From assembly GCF_014174355.1 (NCBI RefSeq), contig NZ_JABEQF010000013.1, forward strand, positions 28,897 through 92,896: a DNA stretch of 64,000 nt, read 5' to 3'. Shown piece after piece: positions 31,401-40,025 of this stretch (positions are counted from its first letter, which is position 1; each line of letters starts with the position of its first letter). The notes beneath the pieces were generated by a model. It was not told the origin of the DNA, ran no database searches, and worked only from the letters and a program-made list of their open reading frames with translations. The translations under genes were made by a program, and so were the position numbers. Source of the DNA: Gluconacetobacter azotocaptans (GTDB taxonomy: Bacteria > Pseudomonadota > Alphaproteobacteria > Acetobacterales > Acetobacteraceae).

Positions 31401-32384
31401 TCATGGATCGGGGATCCCGGCGGTCCCGGCCGCGAAGACTCGCAGAGCCATTGCAACGCCGGCGACCAGCATCAGGGCGCCGGCCAGTTCCGGCCAGGAT
31501 GGAAGCTGGCGCACATACATCGCGCTATAGACCAGCGCGAAGATCGTCTCGAAGACAATGAGCTGCCCGGCCATGGAAACCGGCAGGGCACGGGCCGCGA
31601 TCGACCATGTCCAGGTCCCCGCCCAGGACGACAGCAGGCCGAGCACCAGCCCGGCCGCCACCGGCCGCAGCCACGCCCCATGGGCCAACCCGATCGCGGG
31701 GACGGCCGACCAATGCGCCAGCCAGCCGATCACCACCAACGGAAGCAGCGCGATCATCGTGCCGATCCCCGTCAGCGCCGTCCATGTCACAGGGGATACG
31801 GCCGGGCGCGCGGCCAGTTCGGCCGCATTGCGCATGCCGTACCACGCCCACAGCACCATCGCGCCCACGGCCAGCAGCAAACCCCATAGCGGCCCGCCAA
31901 CCCCGCCAGCCGCCCGGGCCTGCAGCAAGGCGACACCGTTCACCAGCGCCAAACCCAGCAGAATGAACGCCAGCGCGGGCATCAGCCGGCCCAAAGGCAG
32001 GCCGGTCGTCCGGCAGCCCAGCACGGCCATCAGCACCGGCAGGCACCCGACCACCAACGCCACCGCCGCAGGCCCCACAAGCGGAACGGCAAGCGAGAGC
32101 GCCAGATAATATCCGACATTGCCCGTAAAGCCGAGCAGCACCAGAACCTGGTAGTCCGCTCTCGACAGGCGCCGCAACGCCGCGAAGCCCTCCGGCGCGA
32201 CCAGCATGAGCGAGACCATGCCGAAGGTGACGTATCGGCACACCGTAAGATCGAAGGCCGAATAGGGGCCGCTGACCAGCGGCGCGATGAAGGTCAACGC
32301 CCACAACGCCCCGGTCGCCAGACCGGCCAGAAGCCCCACGACCACCGCCTGCCTGCCGATGGCGGCGGTGTAATGACCCTTCAT
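31401..32384 (-). CDS. DMT-superfamily (EamA-like) transporter
   Basis: A 327-residue membrane protein with about ten hydrophobic helices arranged as two EamA repeats, for example GLLAGLATGALWALTFIAPLVSG near the N-terminus and QLIVFETIFALVYSAMYV near the C-terminus. Members export amino acids, nucleotides or other metabolites. The substrate is unknown. The start (ATG 32382-32384) is chosen because the upstream frame is non-hydrophobic and overlaps the next gene. It may be co-transcribed with the upstream SDR gene, 71 bases away on the same strand. Confidence 0.85.
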   Translation of the reverse strand: MKGHYTAAIGRQAVVVGLLAGLATGALWALTFIAPLVSGPYSAFDLTVCRYVTFGMVSLMLVAPEGFAALRRLSRADYQVLVLLGFTGNVGYYLALSLAVPLVGPAAVALVVGCLPVLMAVLGCRTTGLPLGRLMPALAFILLGLALVNGVALLQARAAGGVGGPLWGLLLAVGAMVLWAWYGMRNAAELAARPAVSPVTWTALTGIGTMIALLPLVVIGWLAHWSAVPAIGLAHGAWLRPVAAGLVLGLLSSWAGTWTWSIAARALPVSMAGQLIVFETIFALVYSAMYVRQLPSWPELAGALMLVAGVAMALRVFAAGTAGIPDP

Positions 32385-32455
32385 GCCCAGACCCCATCCC
32401 GTCAGACGCGCGCCAGGAGTTGACGATCGTTTGGGGAATATGTCCAGGCGCTGCC

Positions 32456-33235
32456 TTAACGATACATCATGCCGCCATCGATCAGGACGGACTGCCCGGT
32501 CATGTAGTCGGAATCCGGCCCCGACAGGTAGGCCACCAGCCCCGCCACGTCGTCGGGGGTCTCCGCCCGTCCCAGGGCGATCCCATCGACATATTTCCGG
32601 TAGGTCTCGCCCAGCTTCGCCCCGGTGATCTCGGAAAAGCGCCGGTCGATCTCGACCCACATGTCCGTGCCCACCACCCCGGGGCAATAGGCGTTCACGG
32701 TGATCTTCCGGCTGGCGTATTCCTTCGCCGCCGCCTGGGTCAGCGCCCGCACCGCGAATTTGGTGGCGGAATAGACGCCCAGCAGCGCAAACCCCTCATG
32801 CCCGGCGATCGAGCATGCATTGATGATCTTGCCGCCCTGCCCGCGTGCGATGAACTTGTCCGCCGCCACCTGAATGCCCCACAGCACGCCCTGAACATTG
32901 ATGCGGAAGATGCGCTCGACCTCCTCGGGCGTCACCGAGGCGATCGGCTGCACCTGTGCGATCCCGGCATTGTTGACGATGACGTCGAAGCCACCCAGTT
33001 CCTGCTCGGCGTAGTCGACCGCCGCCCGAACCTGCGCCCGGTCGCCCGCATCCGCGACAAAGGTCGCGGCCTTGCCGCCCAGCGCCTCGACCTCCTGCGC
33101 CACCGCGGTCAGCGCGTCGTTCCTGATATCGACCAGAGCGACGCGCGCGCCCTCCTTCGCCAGCCGCAGGGCGATGCCCCGGCCAATTCCCTGCCCCGCG
33201 CCGGTAACCAGCGCGACCTTCCCGTTCATGGACAT
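32456..33235 (-). CDS. budC: Acetoin/diacetyl reductase, short-chain dehydrogenase (BudC-like)
   Basis: A 259-residue NAD(H)-dependent short-chain dehydrogenase. The cofactor motif TGAGQGIG and the conserved NNAG are present, and the catalytic Ser and YSATK (Tyr and Lys) lie in SIAGHEGFALLGVYSATKFAVR. The sequence closely resembles (S)-acetoin-forming diacetyl reductases, including the GKIINACSIAGHEG segment. It would interconvert diacetyl, acetoin and 2,3-butanediol in the cytoplasm. The substrate call is by overall resemblance, so other small carbonyl substrates are possible. The 261-base gap upstream holds only the fusA terminator. Confidence 0.85.
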   Translation of the reverse strand: MSMNGKVALVTGAGQGIGRGIALRLAKEGARVALVDIRNDALTAVAQEVEALGGKAATFVADAGDRAQVRAAVDYAEQELGGFDVIVNNAGIAQVQPIASVTPEEVERIFRINVQGVLWGIQVAADKFIARGQGGKIINACSIAGHEGFALLGVYSATKFAVRALTQAAAKEYASRKITVNAYCPGVVGTDMWVEIDRRFSEITGAKLGETYRKYVDGIALGRAETPDDVAGLVAYLSGPDSDYMTGQSVLIDGGMMYR

Positions 33236-33441
33236 TTCGTCGGTTCCCCACGCCGATTATCCGCCCGACCGCTTTTCCGGCCGGAACGCTCGGCTGTTCT
33301 TCTGCTGTTTCCTGCCGTGACCCATCCGGTCACGGCCACACAGTTCAGCCATGCCGCGCCCTGCCGTTTCAACGGACTTGGGCGCCCCCTCACCACGACG
33401 TGACGCAAGCTGTCGGAATTGTCGCAATTCTGCACAAGGGC

Positions 33442-33472
33442 AAAAAAAAACCGGCCCACATGGGGCCGGTTT
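33442..33472 (-). terminator. Intrinsic terminator of fusA
   Basis: On the minus strand a perfect 7-bp stem (CCGGCCC/GGGCCGG at 33451-33457 and 33463-33469, extended by AA/TT) with a 5-base loop is followed by a run of nine T residues (33442-33450 on the plus strand read A). It begins 25 bases after the fusA stop, a textbook factor-independent terminator. Confidence 0.88.
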
Positions 33473-33496
33473 TCCGTAATTGCGATCCGGTCGAAA

Positions 33497-35584
33497 TCAG
33501 GCCGACTTGGCCATGATCTCTTCGGCGACGTTGCGCGGCACCGGGTCGTAATGATGGAACTGCATGGTGAAGGACGCACGGCCCTTGGTGATCGAGCGCA
33601 GGTGCGAGATGTAGCCGAACATTTCCTTCAGCGGCACCAGCGCGCGCACCATGACGGTCGAGCCCGAGCTCTCCTGGTTCTGGATCATACCGCGACGACG
33701 GTTCAGATCGCCCACCACGTCGCCGACATGGTCGTTCGGCGTCGTCACCTCGACGTCCATGATCGGCTCCAGGATGACCGGGCCGGCCCGCTTCATGCCT
33801 TCGCGGAAGCACGCCTTGGCGGCGATTTCGAACGCCAGCGCCGAGGAGTCGACGTCATGGTACTTGCCGTCCAGCAGCGTGAACTTGAAGTCCACGGTCG
33901 GGAAGCCGGCCAGCACGCCCGTCGAGGACTGCATCCGGATGCCCTTTTCGACCGCCGGGATGTATTCCTTCGGCACGGTGCCGCCGACGACCTTGTTCTC
34001 GAACTGGATCTCCTGGTTCCGCTCCAGCGGCGCGAACTCGATCTTCACCTCGGCGAACTGGCCCGAACCACCCGACTGCTTCTTGTGGGTGTAGGTTTCC
34101 ACATGCGGCTGGGAGATCGTCTCGCGATAGGCCACCTGCGGCGCGCCGATGTTCGCATCGACGCCGTATTCGCGGCGCAGACGGTCGATGATGATGTCCA
34201 GATGCAGCTCGCCCATGCCCGACAGGATGGTCTGGCCGGTTTCCTGGTCCGTCTTCAGACGCAGCGAGGGGTCTTCGCCGGCCAGCTTCTGCAGCGCCAG
34301 GGTCATCTTCTCGACCCCGTCCTTGGTCTTCGGCTCGACCGAGATGTCGATGACCGGGATCGGGAAGGTCATGCGCTCCAGCACCACCGGATCGGCGGGG
34401 TCGGCCAGCGTGTCGCCGGTCTGCGTGTCCTTCAGCCCCACGAAGGCGGCGATGTCGCCGGCGTGGACTTCCTTCACTTCCTGGCGCTTGTCGGCATGCA
34501 TCTGGAAGATGCGGCCGATGCGCTCCTTGTGGCCCTTGGTCGTGTTCAGGACCGAGTCGCCCGAGCGCAGGATGCCGCGATAGACGCGCACGAAAGTCAG
34601 CGTGCCATACTTGTCGTTGATGATCTTGAACGCCAGGCCCGCGAACTTTCCGTCCGGATCGACCGGGATGATCGGCAGCTTGTTCTCGTCGACCTCTTCG
34701 TCCTCGGGCGGCGCGATGCGGATGCCCTCGACGTCGTCCGGCGCCGGCAGGAAGTCGATGACCGCGTCCAGCAGCGGCTGCACGCCCTTGTTCTTGAAGG
34801 CCGTGCCGCACAGGACGGGACGGAACTCGCCCGAGATCGTGCCCTTCTTGATGCAGCGCTTCAGGGTGGCGACATCAACGTCACCCTTCTCGAAATACTC
34901 TTCCATCGCCGCGTCATCGACGGACAGGGCGGTGTCCAGCAGCTCCTGACGGGCTTCCTTGGCCTTTTCCAGCAGGTCGGCCGGAATTTCCTCGTCATGG
35001 TACTTCGCGCCCAGCTCGCCGCCTTCCCAGACGATGGCCTTCATCTCGATCAGGTCGACGACGCCGATGAAGTTTTCCTCGGCGCCGATCGGCAGCTGCA
35101 GCGGGATCGCGACGATGTCCAGCTTCTCCTTCAGCGTGTCGAACGCGCGGTAGAAGTCGGCGCCGGTGCGGTCCAGCTTGTTGATGAAGATGATGCGCGG
35201 CACGTTGTAGCGGTCGGCCAGACGCCAGTTGGTCTCGGACTGCGGCTGCACGCCGGCGACGCCTTCGATGATGAAGACCGCGCCGTCGAGCACGCGCAGG
35301 CTGCGGTTCACTTCGATGTTGAAATCGATATGGCCCGGGGTGTCGATGATGTTGATGCGGTGGCCGGCCCATTCGCAGGTGACGGCGGCCGAGGTGATCG
35401 TGATGCCGCGCTCACGCTCCTGGTCCATGTAGTCGGTCGTGGTGTTGCCCTCGTGGACCTCACCGATCTTGTGGGACACACCGGTGTAATACAGGATACG
35501 CTCGGTGGTCGTCGTCTTGCCGGCGTCGATATGCGCCGTAATGCCGATGTTGCGAATCAGCGAAAGACCGGACTTTTCGGACAC
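33497..35584 (-). CDS. fusA: Elongation factor G
   Basis: EF-G is the GTPase that translocates tRNA and mRNA on the ribosome. It has 695 residues. The P-loop AHIDAGKT is at 17-24, DTPGHIDF and NKLDRTGAD follow, and the C-terminal domains contain the family's RRGMIQNQ and [15 protein letters not shown]. The start is a GTG (35582-35584) with GGAGG 8 bases upstream. A longer in-frame start at 35782 would add 66 residues not found in EF-G. It is a single-gene unit with its own terminator, not linked to rpsL-rpsG-tuf here. Confidence 0.97.
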   Translation of the reverse strand: MSEKSGLSLIRNIGITAHIDAGKTTTTERILYYTGVSHKIGEVHEGNTTTDYMDQERERGITITSAAVTCEWAGHRINIIDTPGHIDFNIEVNRSLRVLDGAVFIIEGVAGVQPQSETNWRLADRYNVPRIIFINKLDRTGADFYRAFDTLKEKLDIVAIPLQLPIGAEENFIGVVDLIEMKAIVWEGGELGAKYHDEEIPADLLEKAKEARQELLDTALSVDDAAMEEYFEKGDVDVATLKRCIKKGTISGEFRPVLCGTAFKNKGVQPLLDAVIDFLPAPDDVEGIRIAPPEDEEVDENKLPIIPVDPDGKFAGLAFKIINDKYGTLTFVRVYRGILRSGDSVLNTTKGHKERIGRIFQMHADKRQEVKEVHAGDIAAFVGLKDTQTGDTLADPADPVVLERMTFPIPVIDISVEPKTKDGVEKMTLALQKLAGEDPSLRLKTDQETGQTILSGMGELHLDIIIDRLRREYGVDANIGAPQVAYRETISQPHVETYTHKKQSGGSGQFAEVKIEFAPLERNQEIQFENKVVGGTVPKEYIPAVEKGIRMQSSTGVLAGFPTVDFKFTLLDGKYHDVDSSALAFEIAAKACFREGMKRAGPVILEPIMDVEVTTPNDHVGDVVGDLNRRRGMIQNQESSGSTVMVRALVPLKEMFGYISHLRSITKGRASFTMQFHHYDPVPRNVAEEIMAKSA

Positions 35585-35740
35585 GGGGGAACCTCCACAA
35601 AACAATTCAGGCGCGAACGGAACCCTTCCCCTCGCGCCTGCCGGGGCCGGAAGCTGCCCCCCACCCCAGGGATCGGGGTTCCGGAAGATGCAGGCCGGCA
35701 GAATAGACAGTTGGGCCTGACATGCGTCAGACGCCTGGAA

Positions 35741-35783
35741 CATGCAAGCCCGGTCCGCCTGAAAAATCGGACCGGGCTGCATG
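35741..35783 (-). terminator. Long hairpin between rpmB and fusA
   Basis: CATGC-A-AGCCCGGTCCG pairs with CGGACCGGGCT-GCATG, giving an 11-bp stem and a further 5-bp helix interrupted by one bulged A, with a 10-base loop CCTGAAAAAT. It begins 8 bases after the rpmB stop. There is no U-tract, so it may be a terminator of reduced efficiency or an mRNA 3' stabiliser; the 207-base gap to fusA holds no other gene. Confidence 0.55.
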
Positions 35784-35791
35784 CCGGAACA

Positions 35792-36094
35792 TTACGCCGT
35801 GGCGGCGACCTTCTTTTCCTGGGCGCGCAGAATGCGGCGCTTCAGGGCCTGGGCCTCGGTCGGCAGCTTGCGGTTTGGGGTGGACAGCAGGAACGCGTCC
35901 AGGCCGCCATTGTGCTCGACCGTGCGGATACCGTTGGTGCTCAGGCGCAGACGGACGGCGCTGCCCAGGATATCGGACAGGAGAGAGGTCTCCTGCAGGT
36001 TCGGCAGGAAGCGGCGGCGGCTCTTGTTGTTGGCGTGGCTGACGTTGTTTCCCGTCAGCACGCCCTTGCCCGTGATCTGGCAACGGCGAGACAT
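35792..36094 (-). CDS. rpmB: 50S ribosomal protein L28
   Basis: A small basic ribosomal protein of 100 residues, with the start [27 protein letters not shown] and the C-terminal RILRAQEKK typical of the longer alphaproteobacterial L28. GAGGATG precedes the start. It lies alone between fusA and a small hypothetical gene, rather than next to rpmG. The usual N-terminal zinc ligands of some L28 proteins are reduced to one Cys. Confidence 0.96.
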   Translation of the reverse strand: MSRRCQITGKGVLTGNNVSHANNKSRRRFLPNLQETSLLSDILGSAVRLRLSTNGIRTVEHNGGLDAFLLSTPNRKLPTEAQALKRRILRAQEKKVAATA

Positions 36095-36267
36095 GGTATC
36101 ATCCTCGGATAACTAAGGGCCGAGGCAAGATGCCCGGCAACGATCGTCAAGATTAGGCGCGGCTTATGGCCAAGGTACCGGCCGCCGTCAAGGCGAAAGG
36201 AACGATTCGGGCCGTTTTCGCCTGAATCGGCCCCGGCATCCCCGCCACGGGCAGGCCGCGCCCGCGG

Positions 36268-36549
36268 TTACTCGGGCTGGGACACCCGGTCGCGGTCGGG
36301 ATGCAGATCGCCCGAGCGGACGCTGTGAATGGCGTTTTCAAGCATCGCCAGCATCGTGCCCTGGTCCATCGTCCGCGACAGCAGGCCCAGCGACCCGCCC
36401 AGCAGGGCGGAGGCGATGGCGATCGGCGGCAGCTTCTCGCCCAGCATGTATTCGATCGCCTTGTCCACGACCGCGCCGCAATGGCTCAGTTCCTCGGGGA
36501 CCGACCCGTCAGCACCCAGGGTGGGGCCCTCGCCTTGCGTGTCCGTCAT
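36268..36549 (-). CDS. Small conserved-looking hypothetical protein
   Basis: A 93-residue acidic protein that I do not recognise. GGGAGAAG lies before the ATG (36547-36549). The middle has an amphipathic helix (HCGAVVDKAIEYMLGE) followed by a moderately hydrophobic stretch (LPPIAIASALLGGSLGLLSR) and an acidic tail. It is the gene just downstream of the Atm1-like exporter on the same strand, about 80 bases after its stop, so co-expression is possible. Coding is supported by the ribosome binding site and by codon position bias. Function unknown. Confidence 0.65.
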   Translation of the reverse strand: MTDTQGEGPTLGADGSVPEELSHCGAVVDKAIEYMLGEKLPPIAIASALLGGSLGLLSRTMDQGTMLAMLENAIHSVRSGDLHPDRDRVSQPE

Positions 36550-36628
36550 GTCGTCTTCTCCCTGTTGTCGGCCCGTTCCGCCGGCCGTTCGGGCCATCCG
36601 GCCGCGTCGCGGCGCAAAATGCCCCCGT

Positions 36629-38491
36629 TCACGCGGGAAAACCACCCCCCGGCGCGGCCTCGGCCACCGCGTCGGCCCGCTCCTCGGCCTGCGCCGCCCA
36701 CATCCCGGCATAGAGTCCGCCGCGGGCCAGCAGGCTGCGATGGGTCCCCCGCTCCTTGATCACGCCATCGCCCATCACGAGGATTTCATCCGCATCGACC
36801 ACGGTCGACAGGCGGTGGGCAATGATGACGGTGGTCCGTTCGGCCGACACCGTCCGCAGGGCGGCCTGGATTTCCTGTTCGGTATGGGTATCCAGGGCGC
36901 TGGTCGCCTCGTCCAGGATCAGGATGCGCGGGTTTTTCAGGATGGTGCGGGCGATGGCCACGCGCTGCTTCTCGCCGCCCGACAGCTTCAGCCCGCGCTC
37001 GCCCACCTTGGTGCGATAGCCGTCGGGCAGGCTGACGATGAAATCATGGATCTGCGCCAGCCGCGCCGCATGCTCGATCTCGGGCTGGGTGGCGCCCAGG
37101 CGGCCATAGGCGATGTTGTAGCCGATCGTGTCGTTGAACAGCACGGTATCCTGGGGCACCACGCCGATCGCCGCCCGCAGCGCCGCCTGCCCGTAGTCGC
37201 GAAGGTCGTGCCCATCCACCACCACGCGGCCCGACGTCACGTCGTAGAACCGGAACAGCAGCCGGCTGATGGTCGATTTGCCCGCCCCCGTCGGCCCCAC
37301 GATGGCGACGCGGCCGCCGGCTGGCACGCTGAAGCTGACATCGTGCAGGATCTCGCGATCCGGGCGGTAGGAAAAGCGCACATGCTCGAACCGGATCGCC
37401 GCCGCCGGGGCCTCGTTCAGCCGGCCGGGCAGGCCGATGGCATCCGGGCGGTCGGTAACGTCGGGCGCTTCCTCGGTCAGGCGGAACATCTGTTCCAGGT
37501 CCACCAGCGACGTCCGCAACGAGGAATAGATGCTGCCCAGGAAATTCAGCGGCAGGTACAGCTGCATCAGGTAGGTATTGACCAGCACGAACCGCCCGAC
37601 CGTCAGCCGGCCGCCGGCCACATCGTCCGCCGCCAGCAGCATGACGGCCGCCAGGGTCACGGCGATAATGGCCGCCTGCCCGAAATTCAGCCCGTTCAGC
37701 GACACCTGCGTGCGGATCGCCGCGCGTTCGTACCGGCGCTGGGCCTCCTCGTACCGGCGGCTTTCATGTTCCTCGTTGCCGAAATACTTGACCGTTTCAT
37801 AGTTCAGCAGGCTGTCCAGGGCCTTCCAGCTCGCCTCGCTGTTGATGTCGTTCATCTCGCGCCGGATGCCGATGCGCCAGGAGGTGAACAGGACGGTGAA
37901 GCCGACATAGGCCGCCACCGCCCCCAGCATGATGACGGCGTAGCGCCAGTCGAACAGCCGCCAGATGACGGCGATCACCATCAGGGCCTCGATCACCGTC
38001 GGCACGACGTTGAAGACCCCCACCCGCAGGATGGTCTCGATCGCCTCGGTGCCGCGCGCGATGGCGCGGGTCACCCCGCCGGACTGGCGGTCGAGGTGAA
38101 ACCGCAGCGACAGCGCATGCATGTGCCGGAAACTGCGGATCGCGGCGACGCAGCTGATGCGGAAACGGACCGGCGCGAACAGGGCGTCGCGCCATTCGCC
38201 CAGGCCCGCGGACATCAGCCGCAGCAGGCCGTACCCCAGGATCAGCAGCATCGGGACCGTCGCCAGCCCTGCCCCCGCGCCCCCCACATGCAGCGCGTCC
38301 ACCACGCGGCTGTAGAGGTACGGCACGCAGATCGTCGCGACCTTGGCCGCGATCAGCAGCACGCATGCGCCCACGACACGCCACCGCGTGCCGGGATCGT
38401 TTCGGGGCCAGAGGTAAGGAAGCAGGTCGCGCAAGGTCGTCAGGACCGGCTGTTCCGGTCCACGCTGGTCCTGGGATTTGGGAGGTGTCAT
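36629..38491 (-). CDS. Atm1/HMT1-type ABC exporter (fused permease and ATPase)
   Basis: A 620-residue half-transporter. Five or six membrane helices (about 38-320) precede an ATPase domain with Walker A GPTGAGKST at 399-407, signature LSGGEKQR and Walker B ILILDEATSALDTHTEQEI. The permease contains NEEHESRRYEEAQRRYERAAIRTQVSLNGLNFGQ (about 239-272), the glutathione-binding stretch of mitochondrial Atm1/ABCB7 relatives. These export glutathione-linked sulfur or heavy-metal species. It is not near the suf operon but may serve the same Fe-S physiology. The start is set by alignment; no strong ribosome binding site is visible. Confidence 0.88.
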   Translation of the reverse strand: MTPPKSQDQRGPEQPVLTTLRDLLPYLWPRNDPGTRWRVVGACVLLIAAKVATICVPYLYSRVVDALHVGGAGAGLATVPMLLILGYGLLRLMSAGLGEWRDALFAPVRFRISCVAAIRSFRHMHALSLRFHLDRQSGGVTRAIARGTEAIETILRVGVFNVVPTVIEALMVIAVIWRLFDWRYAVIMLGAVAAYVGFTVLFTSWRIGIRREMNDINSEASWKALDSLLNYETVKYFGNEEHESRRYEEAQRRYERAAIRTQVSLNGLNFGQAAIIAVTLAAVMLLAADDVAGGRLTVGRFVLVNTYLMQLYLPLNFLGSIYSSLRTSLVDLEQMFRLTEEAPDVTDRPDAIGLPGRLNEAPAAAIRFEHVRFSYRPDREILHDVSFSVPAGGRVAIVGPTGAGKSTISRLLFRFYDVTSGRVVVDGHDLRDYGQAALRAAIGVVPQDTVLFNDTIGYNIAYGRLGATQPEIEHAARLAQIHDFIVSLPDGYRTKVGERGLKLSGGEKQRVAIARTILKNPRILILDEATSALDTHTEQEIQAALRTVSAERTTVIIAHRLSTVVDADEILVMGDGVIKERGTHRSLLARGGLYAGMWAAQAEERADAVAEAAPGGGFPA

Positions 38492-38632
38492 GGTGTGGAT
38501 GTGGCATGCGCCGGCGGTTTTGCAAACACCATCGCGCCATCGGGGACACGATCGGCGGCGCCATGGCCGGGCAGGATTGTCACGCGCCGGCCCGCCCGGT
38601 ATGGCAGGCACACGCATCAGGAGCAGACCTGC

Positions 38633-39484
38633 ATGGCCCCCGACGCCGCCCCCTTCCTCCGGCATCTCGAATCCTGCAACACGGCCAGGCTGCCCGGCGG
38701 GCGCACGCCGTTCCGCCTGGGTGACGCGCCGGCCGGATGGGTCGACCCCGACCTTGTCCCCGAACTGGAACGGCGCGGCCTGCCGCGCCGGGACGGCGCC
38801 ATCACGCTGGCCGATCCCGCCCGGCTGGAACCGCTGGGCGAGGACCTGGCGGCCTCCGGGGTCTACCGGTCGCATCACGAACTGTTCGATGTCGCCGCCA
38901 CGGCCGACGGCCCGGCGATCGCCCGCGTCGATCGCGGCGCGCTGCCGCTGTTCGGCCTGATCGCGCATGGCGTGCACATGAACGGGCTGGTCCGCCGCCC
39001 GGATGGCCTGCACCTGTGGATCGGGCGGCGCGCGACCGACAAGCGCCTCGATCCGGGCAAGCTCGATCATCTGGTCGCCGGCGGTATCCCGGCCGGCCAC
39101 ACGCCCGAGGACGCCCTGCACAAGGAAGCGGCCGAGGAAGCCAGCATTCCCCTGCCCATCGTTCGCCAGGCCGTGCCGGTGGCCCGCATCCGCTATGCCA
39201 TGGACCGCCCCGAGGGCCTGCGGCGCGATGTCCTGCACTGCTACGACCTGGAGTTACCGGCCGATTTCGTCCCGGCCCCGGCGGATGGCGAGGTCGAATC
39301 CTTCGCGCTGATCCCGGTCGGGGAGGCCTTTCGCATCGTCCGCGACACCGACGATTTCAAGTTCAACGTCAATCTGGTCCTGATCGACCTGTTCCTGCGG
39401 CTCGGTCTGATCGACCCGGACAGCCCGGCGGGGCGCGCGTTGCGGGCGGGGCTGGCCGGCACCGCCACCACGGCCTTCGCATGA
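38633..39484 (+). CDS. Nudix hydrolase, DUF4743/thiamine pyrophosphokinase-related
   Basis: A 283-residue protein with a divergent Nudix box at about 150-172 (GGIPAGHTPEDALHKEAAEEAS), where KEAAEEA replaces the usual REUXEEXGU core. The N-terminal half resembles the DUF4743 domain found in plant and bacterial Nudix proteins that hydrolyse thiamine diphosphate analogues. CAGGAG precedes the ATG. The stop overlaps the next gene's start by 4 bases (ATGA). It diverges from the Atm1-like gene. Substrate specificity cannot be inferred with confidence. Confidence 0.82.
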   Translation: MAPDAAPFLRHLESCNTARLPGGRTPFRLGDAPAGWVDPDLVPELERRGLPRRDGAITLADPARLEPLGEDLAASGVYRSHHELFDVAATADGPAIARVDRGALPLFGLIAHGVHMNGLVRRPDGLHLWIGRRATDKRLDPGKLDHLVAGGIPAGHTPEDALHKEAAEEASIPLPIVRQAVPVARIRYAMDRPEGLRRDVLHCYDLELPADFVPAPADGEVESFALIPVGEAFRIVRDTDDFKFNVNLVLIDLFLRLGLIDPDSPAGRALRAGLAGTATTAFA

Positions 39485-39918
39485 TGGGCGCCACCGGCGC
39501 ACGCGTCCTGCCGGCCGCCCTTCTGGTCCTTGCCGTGGGCGGCGTAGCGGGCTGCGCGCCGGCACGGCCTGACTGCGCCGGATTCGGCGCGCGGCCCGGC
39601 CTCGAACTCTCGCTGCTGTTCGGACTGACCCGACCGGACGGCAGCCCCGTCACCGACGCCCAATGGGACGGGTTCATGCGGCAGGAGATCACGCCCCGCT
39701 TTCCCGACGGGCTGACCGTCTTTCGCACCCTCGGGCAATGGCGGGACCGGGAAAACGGCCGCGTCGTCGCCGAGCCGTCGCGCATCGTCTGGATCGCCGC
39801 CGCCCACGACACACCCGACCTGCACGCGCGCGTAAAGGCGATCCGCGACCGCTACCGGCGCGATTTCCAGCAGCAATCGGTCGGCTTGACAATCCGGTCG
39901 GGCTGCCAGGCGTTCTGA
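39481..39918 (+). CDS. DUF3574 lipoprotein
   Basis: A 145-residue secreted protein. The N-terminus is a lipoprotein signal (LPAALLVLAVGGVAGC), with lipobox VAGC putting the lipidated Cys at about residue 25. The mature part has ELSLLFGLTRPDGSPVTDAQWDGF and GLTVFRTLGQWRD, which match DUF3574. The family has no known activity. The ATG overlaps the Nudix stop, so both are expressed together. A second ATG immediately follows the first. Confidence 0.82.
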   Translation: MMGATGARVLPAALLVLAVGGVAGCAPARPDCAGFGARPGLELSLLFGLTRPDGSPVTDAQWDGFMRQEITPRFPDGLTVFRTLGQWRDRENGRVVAEPSRIVWIAAAHDTPDLHARVKAIRDRYRRDFQQQSVGLTIRSGCQAF

Positions 39919-40025
39919 TCGCCGGGCGTCCACCCCTGTCGCGGCAGGATTCTGTCGGGTATGCTCGCCATTCCCGTATCGGCTGCCCCGGCCCGGGGCG
40001 GACAGCGATGGAGTAACACGCCCCG

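Noticed and set aside
36329..38632. A long plus-strand open frame running into the Nudix gene
   Set aside because: The part before 38633 lies antisense to the hypothetical gene and the Atm1-like gene; only the final section from the ATG at 38633 has coding features.
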